Source of the DNA: Rubrivivax sp.
GTDB taxonomy: Bacteria; Pseudomonadota; Gammaproteobacteria; Burkholderiales; Burkholderiaceae_C
NCBI GenBank assembly: GCA_016789865.1
Contig: JAEUPC010000041.1
Span: 1-40,801 of the forward strand
Length of the DNA stretch: 40,801 nt
Direction of reading: 5' to 3'
The notes below the pieces were generated by a model that made no database searches, was not told the origin of the DNA, and worked only from the letters and a program-made list of their open reading frames with translations. Each line of letters opens with the position of its first letter. The stretch's first letter is position 1. A program made the translations under genes and the position numbers. Shown here piece after piece: positions 7,027 through 18,708 of the stretch.

Positions 7027-8793
7027 ATGTCGGCTGTCCTGTCAACCACGTCCCCTGCCGCTGGTTCGCAAACCTCTGCGGCCGCGACGATCGACGGCTT
7101 CCATCTCGTCATCGAAGCCCTCAAGCTCAACGGCATCGGCACCCTGTACGGCCTGCCCGGCATCCCCATCACCGATCTTACGCGCATGGCCCAGGGTGAA
7201 GGCCTGCGCGTCATCGCGTTTCGCCACGAGCAGAACGCGGGGCACGCGGCGTCGATCGCGGGCTTTCTCACCGGCCGGCCGGGCGTGTGCCTCACGGTCT
7301 CGGCGCCGGGCTTCCTCAACGGCCTCACGGCGTTGGCCAACGCCACGACGAACTGCTTCCCGATGATCCTCATCAGCGGTTCGTCGGAACGCGAGATCGT
7401 CGACTTGCAGCAAGGCGACTACGAAGAGATGGACCAGCTGGCCATCGCCAAGCCGTTGGCCAAGGCGGCCTTCCGCGTGCTGCATGCCGAAGACATCGGC
7501 GTGGGCATCGCGCGCGCCATTCGAGCGGCAGTCTCCGGCCGCCCGGGCGGTGTGTACCTCGACCTGCCGGCCAAGCTGTTCGCGCAGACGATGGAGGCGG
7601 CCGCCGGGCGGGCCTCGCTCATCGAAGTGGTCGATCCGGCGCCACGGCAGATCCCGGCGCCCGAGGCGGTGCAGCGTGCGCTCGAGTTGCTGCGCGGCGC
7701 GAAGAAGCCGCTCATCGTGCTGGGCAAGGGCGCGGCCTACGCGCGCGCCGAGGCCGAGGTGCGCACGCTGGTCGAGCGCACGGGCATCCCCTACCTGCCG
7801 ATGTCGATGGCCAAGGGCCTGTTGCCCGATACCCACGAGCTCTCTGCCGCGGCCGCGCGCTCGTACGTGCTGCCCGAGGCCGACGTGGTGGTGCTCGTCG
7901 GCGCGCGGCTGAACTGGCTGCTCTCGCACGGCAAGGGCAAGACCTGGGGCGGCAAGGCGGCCAAGGACTGGGGCGGCCAGAAGTTCGTGCAGATCGACAT
8001 CTCGCCCACCGAGGCCGACAGCAATGTGCGTATCGATGCGCCTGTCGTCGGCGACATCGGCTCGTGCGTGTCGGCGCTGCTGGCCGGCATGGGCGCCGCA
8101 TGGCCGCGGCCGCCGGCCGAGTGGTTGAACGCGGTCATGGAGCGCAAGGCGAAGAACATCGCCAAGATGGCCGAGACGCTGGCCAAGGATGCGCGGCCGA
8201 TGAACTTCCACAGCGCACTCAACGTGGTGCGCGACATCGTCAAGGCCAACCCCGACGCGATGCTGGTCAACGAAGGCGCCAACGCGCTGGACTTCACGCG
8301 TTCCATCGTCGACATGATGAAGCCGCGCAAGCGGGTCGATGTCGGCACCTGGGGCGTGATGGGCATCGGCATGGGCTATGCGGTGGCTGCGGCCATCGAG
8401 ACCGGCCAGCCGGTCATCGCCATCGAGGGCGACAGCGCCTTCGGCTTCTCCGGCATGGAAGTGGAGACCCTCTGCCGCTACAACCTGCCGGTGTGCGTGG
8501 TGATCTTCAACAACAACGGCGTGTATCGCGGCACCGACAAGAACCTGGGCGGCGGCGCCGACATGGCGCCCACCGCGTTCGTGAAAGACGCGCGCTACGA
8601 GAAGATGATGGAAGCCTTCGGCGGCGTGGGCGTGTACGCCAGCACGCCGGCCGAGCTGAAGCGCGGCGTCGAAGAAGCGCTGCGCTCGCGCCGCCCGACG
8701 CTGGTCAACGCCATCATCGACGAGACGGCCGGCACCGAGAGCGGGCGCATCACGAGTCTGAACCCGGCCGCGGCCAAGAAGCCCCAGGCTTGA
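7027..8793 (+). CDS. oxc: Oxalyl-CoA decarboxylase
   Basis: Cytoplasmic thiamine-diphosphate enzyme, 588 residues, that converts oxalyl-CoA to formyl-CoA and CO2. The order is the family's PYR, central and PP domains. The conserved ThDP-activating glutamate is in HEQNAGHAA (Glu68). The GDG-type cofactor motif is GDSAFGFSG (Asp469), ending with the Asn-Asn of [10 protein letters not shown] at about 495-497. The segment [22 protein letters not shown] is strongly typical of oxalyl-CoA decarboxylases rather than acetolactate synthases. The start at 7027 follows GAAGGAG; the reading frame continues upstream but without family sequence. frc follows 85 bases on. This gene and frc together define the locus as oxalate-degrading. 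Confidence 0.97.
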   Translation: MSAVLSTTSPAAGSQTSAAATIDGFHLVIEALKLNGIGTLYGLPGIPITDLTRMAQGEGLRVIAFRHEQNAGHAASIAGFLTGRPGVCLTVSAPGFLNGLTALANATTNCFPMILISGSSEREIVDLQQGDYEEMDQLAIAKPLAKAAFRVLHAEDIGVGIARAIRAAVSGRPGGVYLDLPAKLFAQTMEAAAGRASLIEVVDPAPRQIPAPEAVQRALELLRGAKKPLIVLGKGAAYARAEAEVRTLVERTGIPYLPMSMAKGLLPDTHELSAAAARSYVLPEADVVVLVGARLNWLLSHGKGKTWGGKAAKDWGGQKFVQIDISPTEADSNVRIDAPVVGDIGSCVSALLAGMGAAWPRPPAEWLNAVMERKAKNIAKMAETLAKDARPMNFHSALNVVRDIVKANPDAMLVNEGANALDFTRSIVDMMKPRKRVDVGTWGVMGIGMGYAVAAAIETGQPVIAIEGDSAFGFSGMEVETLCRYNLPVCVVIFNNNGVYRGTDKNLGGGADMAPTAFVKDARYEKMMEAFGGVGVYASTPAELKRGVEEALRSRRPTLVNAIIDETAGTESGRITSLNPAAAKKPQA

Positions 8794-8878
8794 GCCGGGG
8801 CCGCGCCGCCAGCGCGCCGCACGCCAACCGCACAATCGCAGCATCCCCTGTCTTGAAACCCGCATAGGAGTACTTCGA

Positions 8879-10126
8879 ATGAGCAAAGCGCTCGATGGCG
8901 TGCGCATCCTCGACTTCACGCACGTGCAGTCGGGTCCCACCTGCACGCAGCTGCTCGCCTGGTTCGGCGCCGACGTGATCAAGATCGAAAAGGCCGGCGA
9001 GGGCGACGTGACACGTGCCCAGTTGCGCGACATTCCCGGCGTGGACAGCCTGTACTTCACCATGCTGAACCACAACAAGCGCTCGGTCACCGTCAACACC
9101 AAGGACCCCAAGGGCAAGGAGATCGTCGAGCGGCTGATCAAGACCTGCGACGTGCTGGTGGAGAACTTCGCCCCCGGCGCGCTCGACCGCATGGGCTTCA
9201 CCTGGGAGCGCATCCAGGAACTGAACCCGCGCATGATCATGGCCAGCGTGAAGGGCTTCGGCCCCGGGCCCTATGAAGACTGCAAGGTCTACGAGAACGT
9301 GGCGCAGTGCGCCGGCGGTTCGGCTTCCACCACTGGCTTCGACGATGGTCCGCCGCTGGTGACCGGCGCGCAGATCGGCGACTCGGGTACCGGCCTGCAC
9401 CTGGCGCTGGGCATCGTGGCGGCGCTCTACCAGCGCAACACCACCGGCCGCGGCCAGAAGGTGCTGGCCGCCATGCAGGACGGCGTGCTCAACCTGTGCC
9501 GCGTGAAGCTGCGCGACCAGCAGCGGCTGGAACGCACGAAGAAGATGACCGAGTACCCCCAGTACCCCGACGGCACCTTCGGCGAAGCGGTGCCGCGCGC
9601 CGGCAATGCCAGCGGCGGCGGGCAGCCGGGCTGGATCCTGAAGTGCAAGGGCTGGGAGACCGACCCCAACGCGTACATCTACTTCATCACCCAGGCGCCG
9701 GTGTGGGCCGAGATCTGCAAGGTCATCGGCCAGGAAGACTGGATCATCGACGAGGCCTTCGCCACGCCGGCGGCGCGGCTGCCGCACCTGAAGCGCATCT
9801 TCGAGCGCATCGAGCAGTGGACCATGACCAAGACCAAGTTCGAGGCCATGGAGCTGCTGAACAAGTACGACATTCCGTGCGGCCCGATTCTGTCGATGAA
9901 GGAAATCGCCGAAGAGCCCGCGCTGCGTGCCACCGGCACGGTGGTGGAAGTCGACCATCCCAAGCGCGGCAAATACCTCTCGGTGGGCAACCCGATCAAG
10001 ATGTCCGACAGCCCCACCGAGGTGAAGCGCTCGCCGCTGTTGGGCGAGCACACCGACGAGGTGCTGGCCGAACTCGGCTACGCCAGCGCCGAGATTGCGG
10101 CGCTGCGCGAAACGAAGATCGTCTGA
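8879..10126 (+). CDS. frc: Formyl-CoA:oxalate CoA-transferase
   Basis: Class III CoA-transferase, 415 residues, close to the usual Frc length. It moves CoA from formyl-CoA to oxalate, giving oxalyl-CoA for Oxc and free formate. The N-terminal [16 protein letters not shown], the CoA-binding [12 protein letters not shown], and the catalytic aspartate in [10 protein letters not shown] (Asp168, equivalent to Asp169 of the Oxalobacter enzyme) are all present. The glycine loop near residue 245 ([10 protein letters not shown]) matches the flexible loop that protects the reaction intermediate. The start follows TAGGAG. oxc is 85 bases upstream and the acyl-CoA synthetase 87 bases downstream, so a single operon is likely. 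Confidence 0.96.
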   Translation: MSKALDGVRILDFTHVQSGPTCTQLLAWFGADVIKIEKAGEGDVTRAQLRDIPGVDSLYFTMLNHNKRSVTVNTKDPKGKEIVERLIKTCDVLVENFAPGALDRMGFTWERIQELNPRMIMASVKGFGPGPYEDCKVYENVAQCAGGSASTTGFDDGPPLVTGAQIGDSGTGLHLALGIVAALYQRNTTGRGQKVLAAMQDGVLNLCRVKLRDQQRLERTKKMTEYPQYPDGTFGEAVPRAGNASGGGQPGWILKCKGWETDPNAYIYFITQAPVWAEICKVIGQEDWIIDEAFATPAARLPHLKRIFERIEQWTMTKTKFEAMELLNKYDIPCGPILSMKEIAEEPALRATGTVVEVDHPKRGKYLSVGNPIKMSDSPTEVKRSPLLGEHTDEVLAELGYASAEIAALRETKIV

Positions 10127-10213
10127 CGGGCTTGGGGCCCGGCCACCATCGGGCACCGCGCCTCATCGCCACCGCCACCCGCTACCTACCCGCCAACCCC
10201 GCGAGGAGACCCC

Positions 10214-12346
10214 ATGAACAAAGACAAGGCCAAGGTTCGGCAGATTCTGGACACGCTGCGCGCCTCGGGGCGTGACTCGCTCACCGCGCCCGAAGGCAAG
10301 CAGGTCTGCGATGCCTACGGCATTGCCGTGCCCGGCGAAGGCCTGGCCAAGAGTGCCGCAGAGGCCTCGAAGCTGGCCGCGGGCATGGGTGGGCCTGTTG
10401 TGCTGAAGATCGTCAGCCCCGACATCCTGCACAAGACGGAAGCCGGTGGCGTGATCGTCGGCGTGAAGGGCGGCGACGAGGCCGCCAAGGCCCACGACAC
10501 CATCGTCGCCAACGCCAAGCGCTACAAGGCCGACGCACGCATCGAAGGCGTGCAGGTGCAGCAGATGATCCAGGGCGGCCAGGAGGTGATCGTCGGTGCG
10601 GTCACCGACGGCAGCTTCGGCAAGCTGGTGGCCTTCGGCCTGGGTGGCGTGCTGGTCGAGGTGCTGAAAGACATCACCTTCCGCCTGGCGCCGGCGAGCA
10701 AGGCCGATGCGCTTTCCATGCTCGACGGCATCCAGGCCGCCGAGATGTTGAAGGGCGTGCGCGGCGGCGACGCGGTCAACCGCGAGGCGCTGGCCGACGT
10801 CATCGTGCGCGTGAGCGAACTGGTCAGCGACTTCCCCGAGATCGCCGAGATGGACCTCAACCCCATCTTCGCCAGCAAGGCCGGTGCCATCGCCGCCGAC
10901 GTGCGCATCGTGTGCAACTTCAACCCCAAGCCCGCGCGCCACCGGCCGGCCGAGGCCGACATCGTCAAATCGATGAACCGCATCATGAAGCCCAAGGCGG
11001 TGGCGGTGATCGGTGCTTCCGACGAGGCCGGCAAGATCGGCAACTCGGTGATGAAGAACCTCATCAACGGCGGCTACAAGGGGCAGATCTACCCCATCCA
11101 CCCCAAGGCCGCCGAGATCATGGGCCTGAAGGCCTACAAGAGCGTGAAGGACGTGCCCGCGGAGATCGACACCGCGGTGTTCGCCATTCCGGCCAAGCTG
11201 GTGGCCGGCGCCCTCATCGAGTGCGGCGAGAAGGGCATCGCCGGGGCCGTGCTCATTCCCTCGGGCTTTGCCGAGACCGGCAACCACGAGGGCCAGGAAG
11301 AGCTGGTGGCCATCGGCCGCAAGTACAACATCCGCATGATGGGGCCGAACATCTACGGCTTCTATTACACGCCGGCCAACCTGTGCGCCACCTTCTGCAC
11401 CGCCTACGACGTGAAGGGCTCGACGGCGCTGTCGTCGCAATCGGGCGGCATCGGCATGGCGATCATCGGCTACTCGCGCTCGGCCAAGATGGGCGTGTCG
11501 GCGATCGTGGGCCTGGGCAACAAGAGCGACATCGACGAAGACGACCTGCTGCTGTACTTCGAGCAGGACGACAACACCAAGGTGATCGCGCAGCACTGCG
11601 AAGACCTGAAGGACGGCCGCGCGTTTGCCGAGGTGGCCAAGCGCGTGTCCAAGAAGAAGCCGGTCATCGTGCTGAAGGCCGGCCGCACCTCGGCCGGCGC
11701 GGCGGCGGCCAGTTCGCACACCGGCGCGCTGGCCGGCAACGACAAGATCTACGACGACGTGCTGCGCCAGTCGGGCGTGGTGCGCGCCAGGAGCCTGCGC
11801 CAGATGCTCGACTTCGCGCGTGGCGTGCCCATCTTGCCCACGCCCAAGGGCGAGAACGTGGTCATCATCACCGGCGCGGGTGGCTCGGGCGTGCTGCTGT
11901 CGGATGCCTGCGTCGACAACGGCCTGAAGCTGTTGAAGCCGATGCCGGCCGACCTCGACGCGGCGTTCCGCAAGTTCATTCCGCCGTTCGGCGCCGCCGG
12001 CAACCCGGTGGACATCACCGGCGGCGAGCCGCCCATCACCTACATGAACACAGTGCGGCTGGGCCTCGAAGACGAGCGCATCCACGCGCTCATCCTCGGC
12101 TACTGGCACACCATCGTCACGCCGCCGATGGTGTTCGCGCGCAACATGGTGCAGGTGGTCCAGGAGATGAAGGCCAAGGGCATCGTGAAGCCCGTAGTGG
12201 CCTCGCTGGCTGGCGACGTGGAAGTGGAAGAAGCCGCGCAGTACCTGTACGAGCATGGCATTCCGGCCTACGCGTACTCCACCGAGATTCCGGTGGAGAT
12301 CCTGGGCGCCAAGTACCAATGGGCGCGCGGCGCGGGGTTGCTGTAG
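10214..12346 (+). CDS. ADP-forming acyl-CoA synthetase (acetate-CoA ligase family), beta-alpha order
   Basis: A 710-residue single-chain NDP-forming acyl-CoA synthetase. Residues 1 to about 235 are the ATP-grasp (beta) domain; about 245-380 form the CoA-binding Rossmann domain (PKAVAVIGASDEAGKIGN); the rest is the succinyl-CoA-ligase-like part with the phosphohistidine loop ASSHTGALAG (His502). This ATP-grasp-first order is the reverse of the more common alpha-beta fusions. The enzyme interconverts an acyl-CoA plus ADP and phosphate with the acid, ATP and CoA. Between frc and the formate dehydrogenase genes it could prime oxalate as oxalyl-CoA, regenerate a CoA donor, or recover ATP from formyl-CoA; the substrate is not readable from sequence. 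The start follows GAGGAG. Confidence 0.88.
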   Translation: MNKDKAKVRQILDTLRASGRDSLTAPEGKQVCDAYGIAVPGEGLAKSAAEASKLAAGMGGPVVLKIVSPDILHKTEAGGVIVGVKGGDEAAKAHDTIVANAKRYKADARIEGVQVQQMIQGGQEVIVGAVTDGSFGKLVAFGLGGVLVEVLKDITFRLAPASKADALSMLDGIQAAEMLKGVRGGDAVNREALADVIVRVSELVSDFPEIAEMDLNPIFASKAGAIAADVRIVCNFNPKPARHRPAEADIVKSMNRIMKPKAVAVIGASDEAGKIGNSVMKNLINGGYKGQIYPIHPKAAEIMGLKAYKSVKDVPAEIDTAVFAIPAKLVAGALIECGEKGIAGAVLIPSGFAETGNHEGQEELVAIGRKYNIRMMGPNIYGFYYTPANLCATFCTAYDVKGSTALSSQSGGIGMAIIGYSRSAKMGVSAIVGLGNKSDIDEDDLLLYFEQDDNTKVIAQHCEDLKDGRAFAEVAKRVSKKKPVIVLKAGRTSAGAAAASSHTGALAGNDKIYDDVLRQSGVVRARSLRQMLDFARGVPILPTPKGENVVIITGAGGSGVLLSDACVDNGLKLLKPMPADLDAAFRKFIPPFGAAGNPVDITGGEPPITYMNTVRLGLEDERIHALILGYWHTIVTPPMVFARNMVQVVQEMKAKGIVKPVVASLAGDVEVEEAAQYLYEHGIPAYAYSTEIPVEILGAKYQWARGAGLL

Positions 12347-12401
12347 TTTTCCGATGACGGCAGCTTGGCCGCCGGATGGCGGCCGGGCGCCGCCGAAGCC
12401 C

Positions 12402-14135
<1,734 letters not shown>

Positions 14136-14139
14136 AGCC

Positions 14140-16971
14140 GTGAAGGCCAGAGAAACCATCACCTTCACGCTCGACGGCCGTGAGGCCACGGCCCTGAAGG
14201 GCGAACCGATCCTCGAAGTGGCCAAGCGCCTGGGCATCGAGGTGCCGCACCTTTGCTACAAGAACGGCCTCGAAGCGGCGGGCAACTGCCGCGCCTGCAT
14301 GGTGGAGATCGAAGGCGAGCGCGTGCTCGCCCCGTCTTGCTGCCGCGCCCCGGCTCCCGGCATGAAGGTGCACACCGCCAGCGAGCGCGCGCGCAAGTCG
14401 CAGCGCCTGGTGCTCGAACTGCTGCAGGCCGACATGCCCGAGGCGCGCTACACGCGCCTCAACGAGGTCGATCAGTGGTCGCTGCACCTGGGCCTCGGCA
14501 AACCGCGCTTCGAGGCACGCGCGCAGCCGGTGGCCGATGTGTCGCACCCGGCCATCGCGGTGAACCTCGACGCGTGCATCCAGTGCACACGCTGCCTGCG
14601 CGCCTGCCGCGACGAGCAGGTCAACGATGTCATCGGCCTGGCCTTCCGCGGCAACGACGCCAAGATCGTGTTCGACATGGACGACCCGATGGGTGCGTCC
14701 ACCTGCGTCGCGTGCGGTGAGTGTGTCCAGGCTTGTCCCACCGGAGCACTCATGCCCGCGCGCGACGCGGCGCTCGCGGTGCCCGACCGCCAGGTGCCTT
14801 CGGTGTGCCCTTATTGCGGCGTGGGCTGCCAACTCACCTACCACGTCAAGGACGACAAGATCCTCTTCGTGGAAGGCCGCGACGGCCCTGCCAACCACGG
14901 CCGCCTGTGCGTGAAGGGCCGCTACGGCTTCGACTACGCGCACCACCCGCAGCGGCTGACAAAACCGCTGATCCGCCGCAAGGACGCGCCGCCCAAGGCC
15001 GGCGACTTCGTGATGGACCCGGCGCGCCTGATGGACGTGTTCCGCGAGGCGAGCTGGGAAGAGGCGCTCGACTTCGCCGGTGGCACATTGAAGGCACTGC
15101 GCGATCGCCACGGCCCGCAGGCGCTGGCCGGCTTCGGCTCGGCCAAGGGCAGCAACGAAGAGGCGTACCTTTTCCAGAAGCTGGTGCGCACGGGCTTTGG
15201 CAGCAACAACGTCGATCACTGCACGCGGCTGTGCCATGCGTCTTCGGTGGTGGCGCTGCTGGAAGGCATTGGCTCGGGCGCGGTCAGCAACCCGGTGATG
15301 GACGTGATGAAGGCCGAGGTCGTCATCGTCATCGGCGCCAACCCGACGGTGAACCATCCGGTGGCCGCCACCTGGATGAAGAACGCCGCCAAGGCCGGCA
15401 CCAAGTTGATCGTGATGGACCCGCGCCGGTCGGATCTCGCGCGCGTGGCCCACCGCTTCCTGCAGTTCAAGCCCGACACCGACGTGGCGATGCTCAATGC
15501 GCTGATGCACGTCATCGTCACCGAGGGGCTGGTGGACGAGGCCTTCATCGCCTCGCGCACCATCGGCTACGAAGAGCTGCGCAGCAACGTCGCCGCCTAC
15601 AGCCCCGAGGCGATGGCGCCGATCTGCGGCATCGACGCCGACACGCTGAGGGACGTGGCGCGGCTGTACGCACGCTCCAAGGGTTCGATGATCCTGTGGG
15701 GCATGGGCGTCAGCCAGCACGTGCACGGCACCGACAACGCGCGCTGCCTCATTGCGCTGGCGTTGATGACCGGGCAGATCGGCCGCCCCGGAACCGGGCT
15801 GCATCCGCTGCGCGGCCAGAACAACGTGCAAGGGGCCAGCGACGCCGGGCTGATTCCGATGATGCTGCCCGACTACCAGCATGTATCGAGGGCCGAATCG
15901 CGCGAGCGCTTCGAGAAGGCCTGGCAGCTGGCACCGGGCACGCTCGACGCCAAGCCCGGCCTCACCGTGGTGGAGGTGATGCACGCCATCACGGCCGGCA
16001 CGGTGCGCGGCATGTACGTGCAAGGCGAGAACCCGGCGATGTCCGACCCCGACGCCAACCACGCGCGCGAGGCGCTGGCCGCGTTGGAGCATCTGGTGGT
16101 GCAGGACATCTTCCTCACCGAGACCGCGTATCTGGCCGACGTCATCCTGCCGGCCGGCGCCTTTCCGGAAAAGACCGGCACCTTCACCAACACCGATCGG
16201 CTGGTGCAACTGGGCCGCCAGGCCGTGCCGCCGCCGGGCGATGCGCGCCAGGATCTGTGGATCATCCAGGAGGTAGCCAAGCGCCTGGGGCTGCCATGGC
16301 ACTACGGCCACGTCAGCGAGGTGTTCGACGAGATGCGCCGCGCCATGCCCAGCATCGCCGGCATCACGTGGGATCGGCTGGAGCGCGAGCACGCCGTCAC
16401 CTACCCATGCATGCAGGAAGGCGACCCCGGCCAGCGCGTGGTGTTCGAGCACGACTTCCCGCGCGAAAGTGGCAAGGCGCGCTTCGTGCCGGCCGACATC
16501 ATTCCAGCGGCCGAGCGGCCCGATGCCGAGTACCCGCTGGTGCTGATCACCGGCCGCCAGCTGGAGCACTGGCACACCGGCAGCATGACGCGCCGCGCCA
16601 GCGTGCTGGACGCGCTGGAGCCCGACCCCACCGCATGGCTGCACCCGCTCGATCTCGAAGCGCTGGGGCTGCGCGCCGGCGATGTGCTGACGATCGAGTC
16701 GCGCCGCGGCGAGGTCACGCTGTGGGCGCGTGCCGACGAGGGCACGCCGCGGGGCGCGGTGTTCGTGGCCTTTGCGTTCTACGAGGCAGCCATCAACCGC
16801 CTCACGCACGCGGCGCTCGACCCGTTCGCCAAGATTCCGGAGTTCAAGTACTGCGCGGTGCGCGTGAAGGCCGGCGGCGTGGCGCCGCAGCACACCAGCT
16901 TCGGCGGCGGCCAGCTGCTGGGCGGGCTTGCCGCACTCGGGCGCAGCGCGCCCGTGGCCGTGGCCTCATGA
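14140..16971 (+). CDS. fdh1A: Formate dehydrogenase alpha subunit (Mo/W-bis-MGD, FDH1/FdsA type)
   Basis: Catalytic subunit, 943 residues, oxidising formate to CO2. An N-terminal [2Fe-2S] ferredoxin domain uses Cys39, Cys50, Cys53 and Cys67. Two [4Fe-4S] clusters follow (CIQCTRCLRAC from Cys146; CVACGECVQAC from Cys189). The molybdopterin part has its own [4Fe-4S] motif CPYCGVGC (Cys223). The metal-binding residue is the cysteine of DHCTRLCHASS (Cys365, followed by His366); there is no selenocysteine. The C-terminal MGD-binding domain contains TGRQLEHWHTGSMT. The start is GTG at 14140, with AGGAG just upstream, four bases after the beta-subunit stop. Size and two-gene arrangement match Methylobacterium FDH1, whose metal is tungsten; whether Mo or W is used here is unknown. 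The fdsC/fdsD chaperone genes usual in fds operons are not found in the window. Confidence 0.94.
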   Translation: MKARETITFTLDGREATALKGEPILEVAKRLGIEVPHLCYKNGLEAAGNCRACMVEIEGERVLAPSCCRAPAPGMKVHTASERARKSQRLVLELLQADMPEARYTRLNEVDQWSLHLGLGKPRFEARAQPVADVSHPAIAVNLDACIQCTRCLRACRDEQVNDVIGLAFRGNDAKIVFDMDDPMGASTCVACGECVQACPTGALMPARDAALAVPDRQVPSVCPYCGVGCQLTYHVKDDKILFVEGRDGPANHGRLCVKGRYGFDYAHHPQRLTKPLIRRKDAPPKAGDFVMDPARLMDVFREASWEEALDFAGGTLKALRDRHGPQALAGFGSAKGSNEEAYLFQKLVRTGFGSNNVDHCTRLCHASSVVALLEGIGSGAVSNPVMDVMKAEVVIVIGANPTVNHPVAATWMKNAAKAGTKLIVMDPRRSDLARVAHRFLQFKPDTDVAMLNALMHVIVTEGLVDEAFIASRTIGYEELRSNVAAYSPEAMAPICGIDADTLRDVARLYARSKGSMILWGMGVSQHVHGTDNARCLIALALMTGQIGRPGTGLHPLRGQNNVQGASDAGLIPMMLPDYQHVSRAESRERFEKAWQLAPGTLDAKPGLTVVEVMHAITAGTVRGMYVQGENPAMSDPDANHAREALAALEHLVVQDIFLTETAYLADVILPAGAFPEKTGTFTNTDRLVQLGRQAVPPPGDARQDLWIIQEVAKRLGLPWHYGHVSEVFDEMRRAMPSIAGITWDRLEREHAVTYPCMQEGDPGQRVVFEHDFPRESGKARFVPADIIPAAERPDAEYPLVLITGRQLEHWHTGSMTRRASVLDALEPDPTAWLHPLDLEALGLRAGDVLTIESRRGEVTLWARADEGTPRGAVFVAFAFYEAAINRLTHAALDPFAKIPEFKYCAVRVKAGGVAPQHTSFGGGQLLGGLAALGRSAPVAVAS

Positions 16972-17412
16972 AGCGCGCTGCACTTCCATCACGCCGTTGC
17001 TCGTGACCTCGGCGTAGACCGCGCGGTCGCTCAGCGCCAGGTGCAGCAGGATCTTCGGCGCCTGCCGCAGCACCAGCCGTCGCGCCCCGATGCCCAGCGC
17101 CACCAGCGCGCCGCCGGGCCACACCTGCCCGACCAGCGCCAGCGCGCAGCCCAGGCCGATGAGTACCACCGCCAGCGTGTTGCTGCGTGTGCGTTGCACG
17201 ACGAAAGGGCGCGCCCGCTCGGGATCGACGACGATGCGCATCTGCCCGGCGGCCAGCCCGGCGCGGAACTCGTCGTGGTCGATGTAGGGGACGGCCTCGG
17301 CGCCGTGGTCGGTGGCCGGATCGTCGGCGTGTTCGGCGGCGGGATCAGCGATGTGGTCGGCACCGTGACCGGCGCGGCCTTCACGCTGGGTGCCGGCGGG
17401 GGCCCCGGTCAT
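16966..17412 (-). CDS. Small membrane protein with His/Asp-rich N-terminus, unknown function
   Basis: A 148-residue frame. Residues about 10-50 are rich in His, Asp and Ala (repeats of HAD, DPA and DHG). A hydrophobic stretch follows, about residues 80-110, with one or two membrane segments around TLAVVLIGLGCALALVG, then a short soluble tail. The stop codon overlaps the end of the convergent formate dehydrogenase alpha gene by six bases, and the gene lies 17 bases after the second binding-protein gene on the same strand, so the two probably share a transcript. I do not recognise a family. The acidic/histidine-rich region could bind metal, but that is speculative. Start chosen at the first ATG after the upstream gene. 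Confidence 0.6.
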   Translation of the reverse strand: MTGAPAGTQREGRAGHGADHIADPAAEHADDPATDHGAEAVPYIDHDEFRAGLAAGQMRIVVDPERARPFVVQRTRSNTLAVVLIGLGCALALVGQVWPGGALVALGIGARRLVLRQAPKILLHLALSDRAVYAEVTSNGVMEVQRAS

Positions 17413-17429
17413 CGCGCCGCCGTGCGCCT

Positions 17430-18542
17430 TCAGGGCGCCGCGCGCCGTTGCGGTGCCGACGACGCCGCTGCGGCCAGGGCGGCCGTGGTGGGAGTGAGGC
17501 GCGCCTCGCGCATCAGCACCTTGTGGAAGTTCTCGGCACGATCGAGCCAGGTGGTGAAGGTCTCGCCGGTCATCGGCGACTGCTTGAAGGCGCCTTGTTT
17601 CATCAGCGCCTCCCACTCGGGCAGGCCGCGCACGCGGTCGAGCAGGCGCTGGTAGTAGGCCACCTGGGCGGGCGTGGCGCCGCCGGTGGTGAAGATGCCG
17701 CGCATCATCAGGTACTGCACGGGCACGCCGAACGACATGCAGGTGGGCAGGTCGCTCCAACCCAGCGGGCCGGCCAGCTTTGCCGGGTAGGGCAGTGCGG
17801 CGCCATCGAACACGCACAGCGGGCGCACCTTGCCCTCACGCCACAGCGCCTCGCCCTCGATGGGGTTGTTGACGGTGATGTCCACCTCGCCGGCGGCCAG
17901 GGCCTTGGCCACGTCGCCGCCGCCGCGCAGCGGCACGTAGTGCAGCCGCGTGGCCAGCGCCGTCTCCAGAAGCACCGACACGATCTGGTCTTCCTGCTTG
18001 CTGCCCGTGCCCCCCAGCTTGACGCTGCCGGGTGGCGCCAGGCGGATGGACTCGAACAACGACTGCGGCGTGCGGTGCGGCGACGAGGCCGGCACCCACA
18101 GCACGAACTGGTCCAGCGCCAGCATCTGCACCGGGGTGAGGTCGCGCCAGCTGAAGGGCAGCGCCTGGCCCAGCGGCGCCGTGAACAGATTGGACAGCGT
18201 GATGATGAGCCGGTGCGGGTTGCCGCGATCGGCCTTCATCTGCAGCAGCCCCTCGCCACCAGACTGCCCGGCGCGGTTGACCACCTTGATCGGCTGCTTC
18301 ATCAGCCCATGCTTGGCCACCGTGTCGGCGATGAAGCGCGCCATCAGGTCGGCGCCGCCGCCGGTGCCGGCCGGCACCACCAGCTCCACCGGCGCGCTGG
18401 GCTCCCAGGCCGGCTGCGCGGCTGCGGCGCCCATGCCCAGCACGCACGCAACGCCCAGGCCTTTGGCCACCCAACCAAGACCAGGCGGCGGGGCGGCCCG
18501 CCGTGGGCGGGCAGTTGGCCGCGGCTGGCGATCGGTGCTCAT
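17430..18542 (-). CDS. Second Bug-family TTT substrate-binding protein
   Basis: A 370-residue periplasmic binding protein, clearly paralogous to the one at 2002-3036: both share WEP at the mature start, the VxPAGTGGGAD loop, IITLSNLFT, LTPVxMLALDQFVLWV, GTGSKQEDQ and VNNPIE. The N-terminus is longer and Arg/Pro-rich before a hydrophobic core ending in AAAAQ, a plausible signal peptide. The C-terminus carries an Ala-rich tail not seen in the paralogue. No permease genes accompany it, so it probably works with the tctBA pair 12 kb away or acts as an extra receptor; orphan Bug receptors are common in Burkholderiales. It closes the oxalate locus on the right. Its start lacks a clear ribosome site. 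Confidence 0.9.
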   Translation of the reverse strand: MSTDRQPRPTARPRRAAPPPGLGWVAKGLGVACVLGMGAAAAQPAWEPSAPVELVVPAGTGGGADLMARFIADTVAKHGLMKQPIKVVNRAGQSGGEGLLQMKADRGNPHRLIITLSNLFTAPLGQALPFSWRDLTPVQMLALDQFVLWVPASSPHRTPQSLFESIRLAPPGSVKLGGTGSKQEDQIVSVLLETALATRLHYVPLRGGGDVAKALAAGEVDITVNNPIEGEALWREGKVRPLCVFDGAALPYPAKLAGPLGWSDLPTCMSFGVPVQYLMMRGIFTTGGATPAQVAYYQRLLDRVRGLPEWEALMKQGAFKQSPMTGETFTTWLDRAENFHKVLMREARLTPTTAALAAAASSAPQRRAAP

Positions 18543-18708
18543 CGGGTGCCTGCGCTCGAAGGGTGGGTGACAGCTTCCTTTGTAACCGCGAACGCCGCCT
18601 GCTGCACTCCCGAGAAGATCAGTCGGGCCGACGGTCCGGCTGGGTCGTGGCATTGGCCACGCCGGGCCGTGCGCCCCGGGGAAACCGACGTGGCGGCCCC
18701 CCAACGGC

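Noticed and set aside
18646-18661. Inverted repeat CGTGGC-ATTG-GCCACG upstream of the second binding-protein gene
   Set aside because: Only six base pairs in GC-rich DNA, no T-tract and no match to the TTGAC operator; not distinguishable from chance.
18543-18708. Search for a third copy of the TTGAC-N4-GTCAA operator before the second binding protein
   Set aside because: No such palindrome is present in this gap, so shared control with the oxalate operons is not supported for this gene by sequence.
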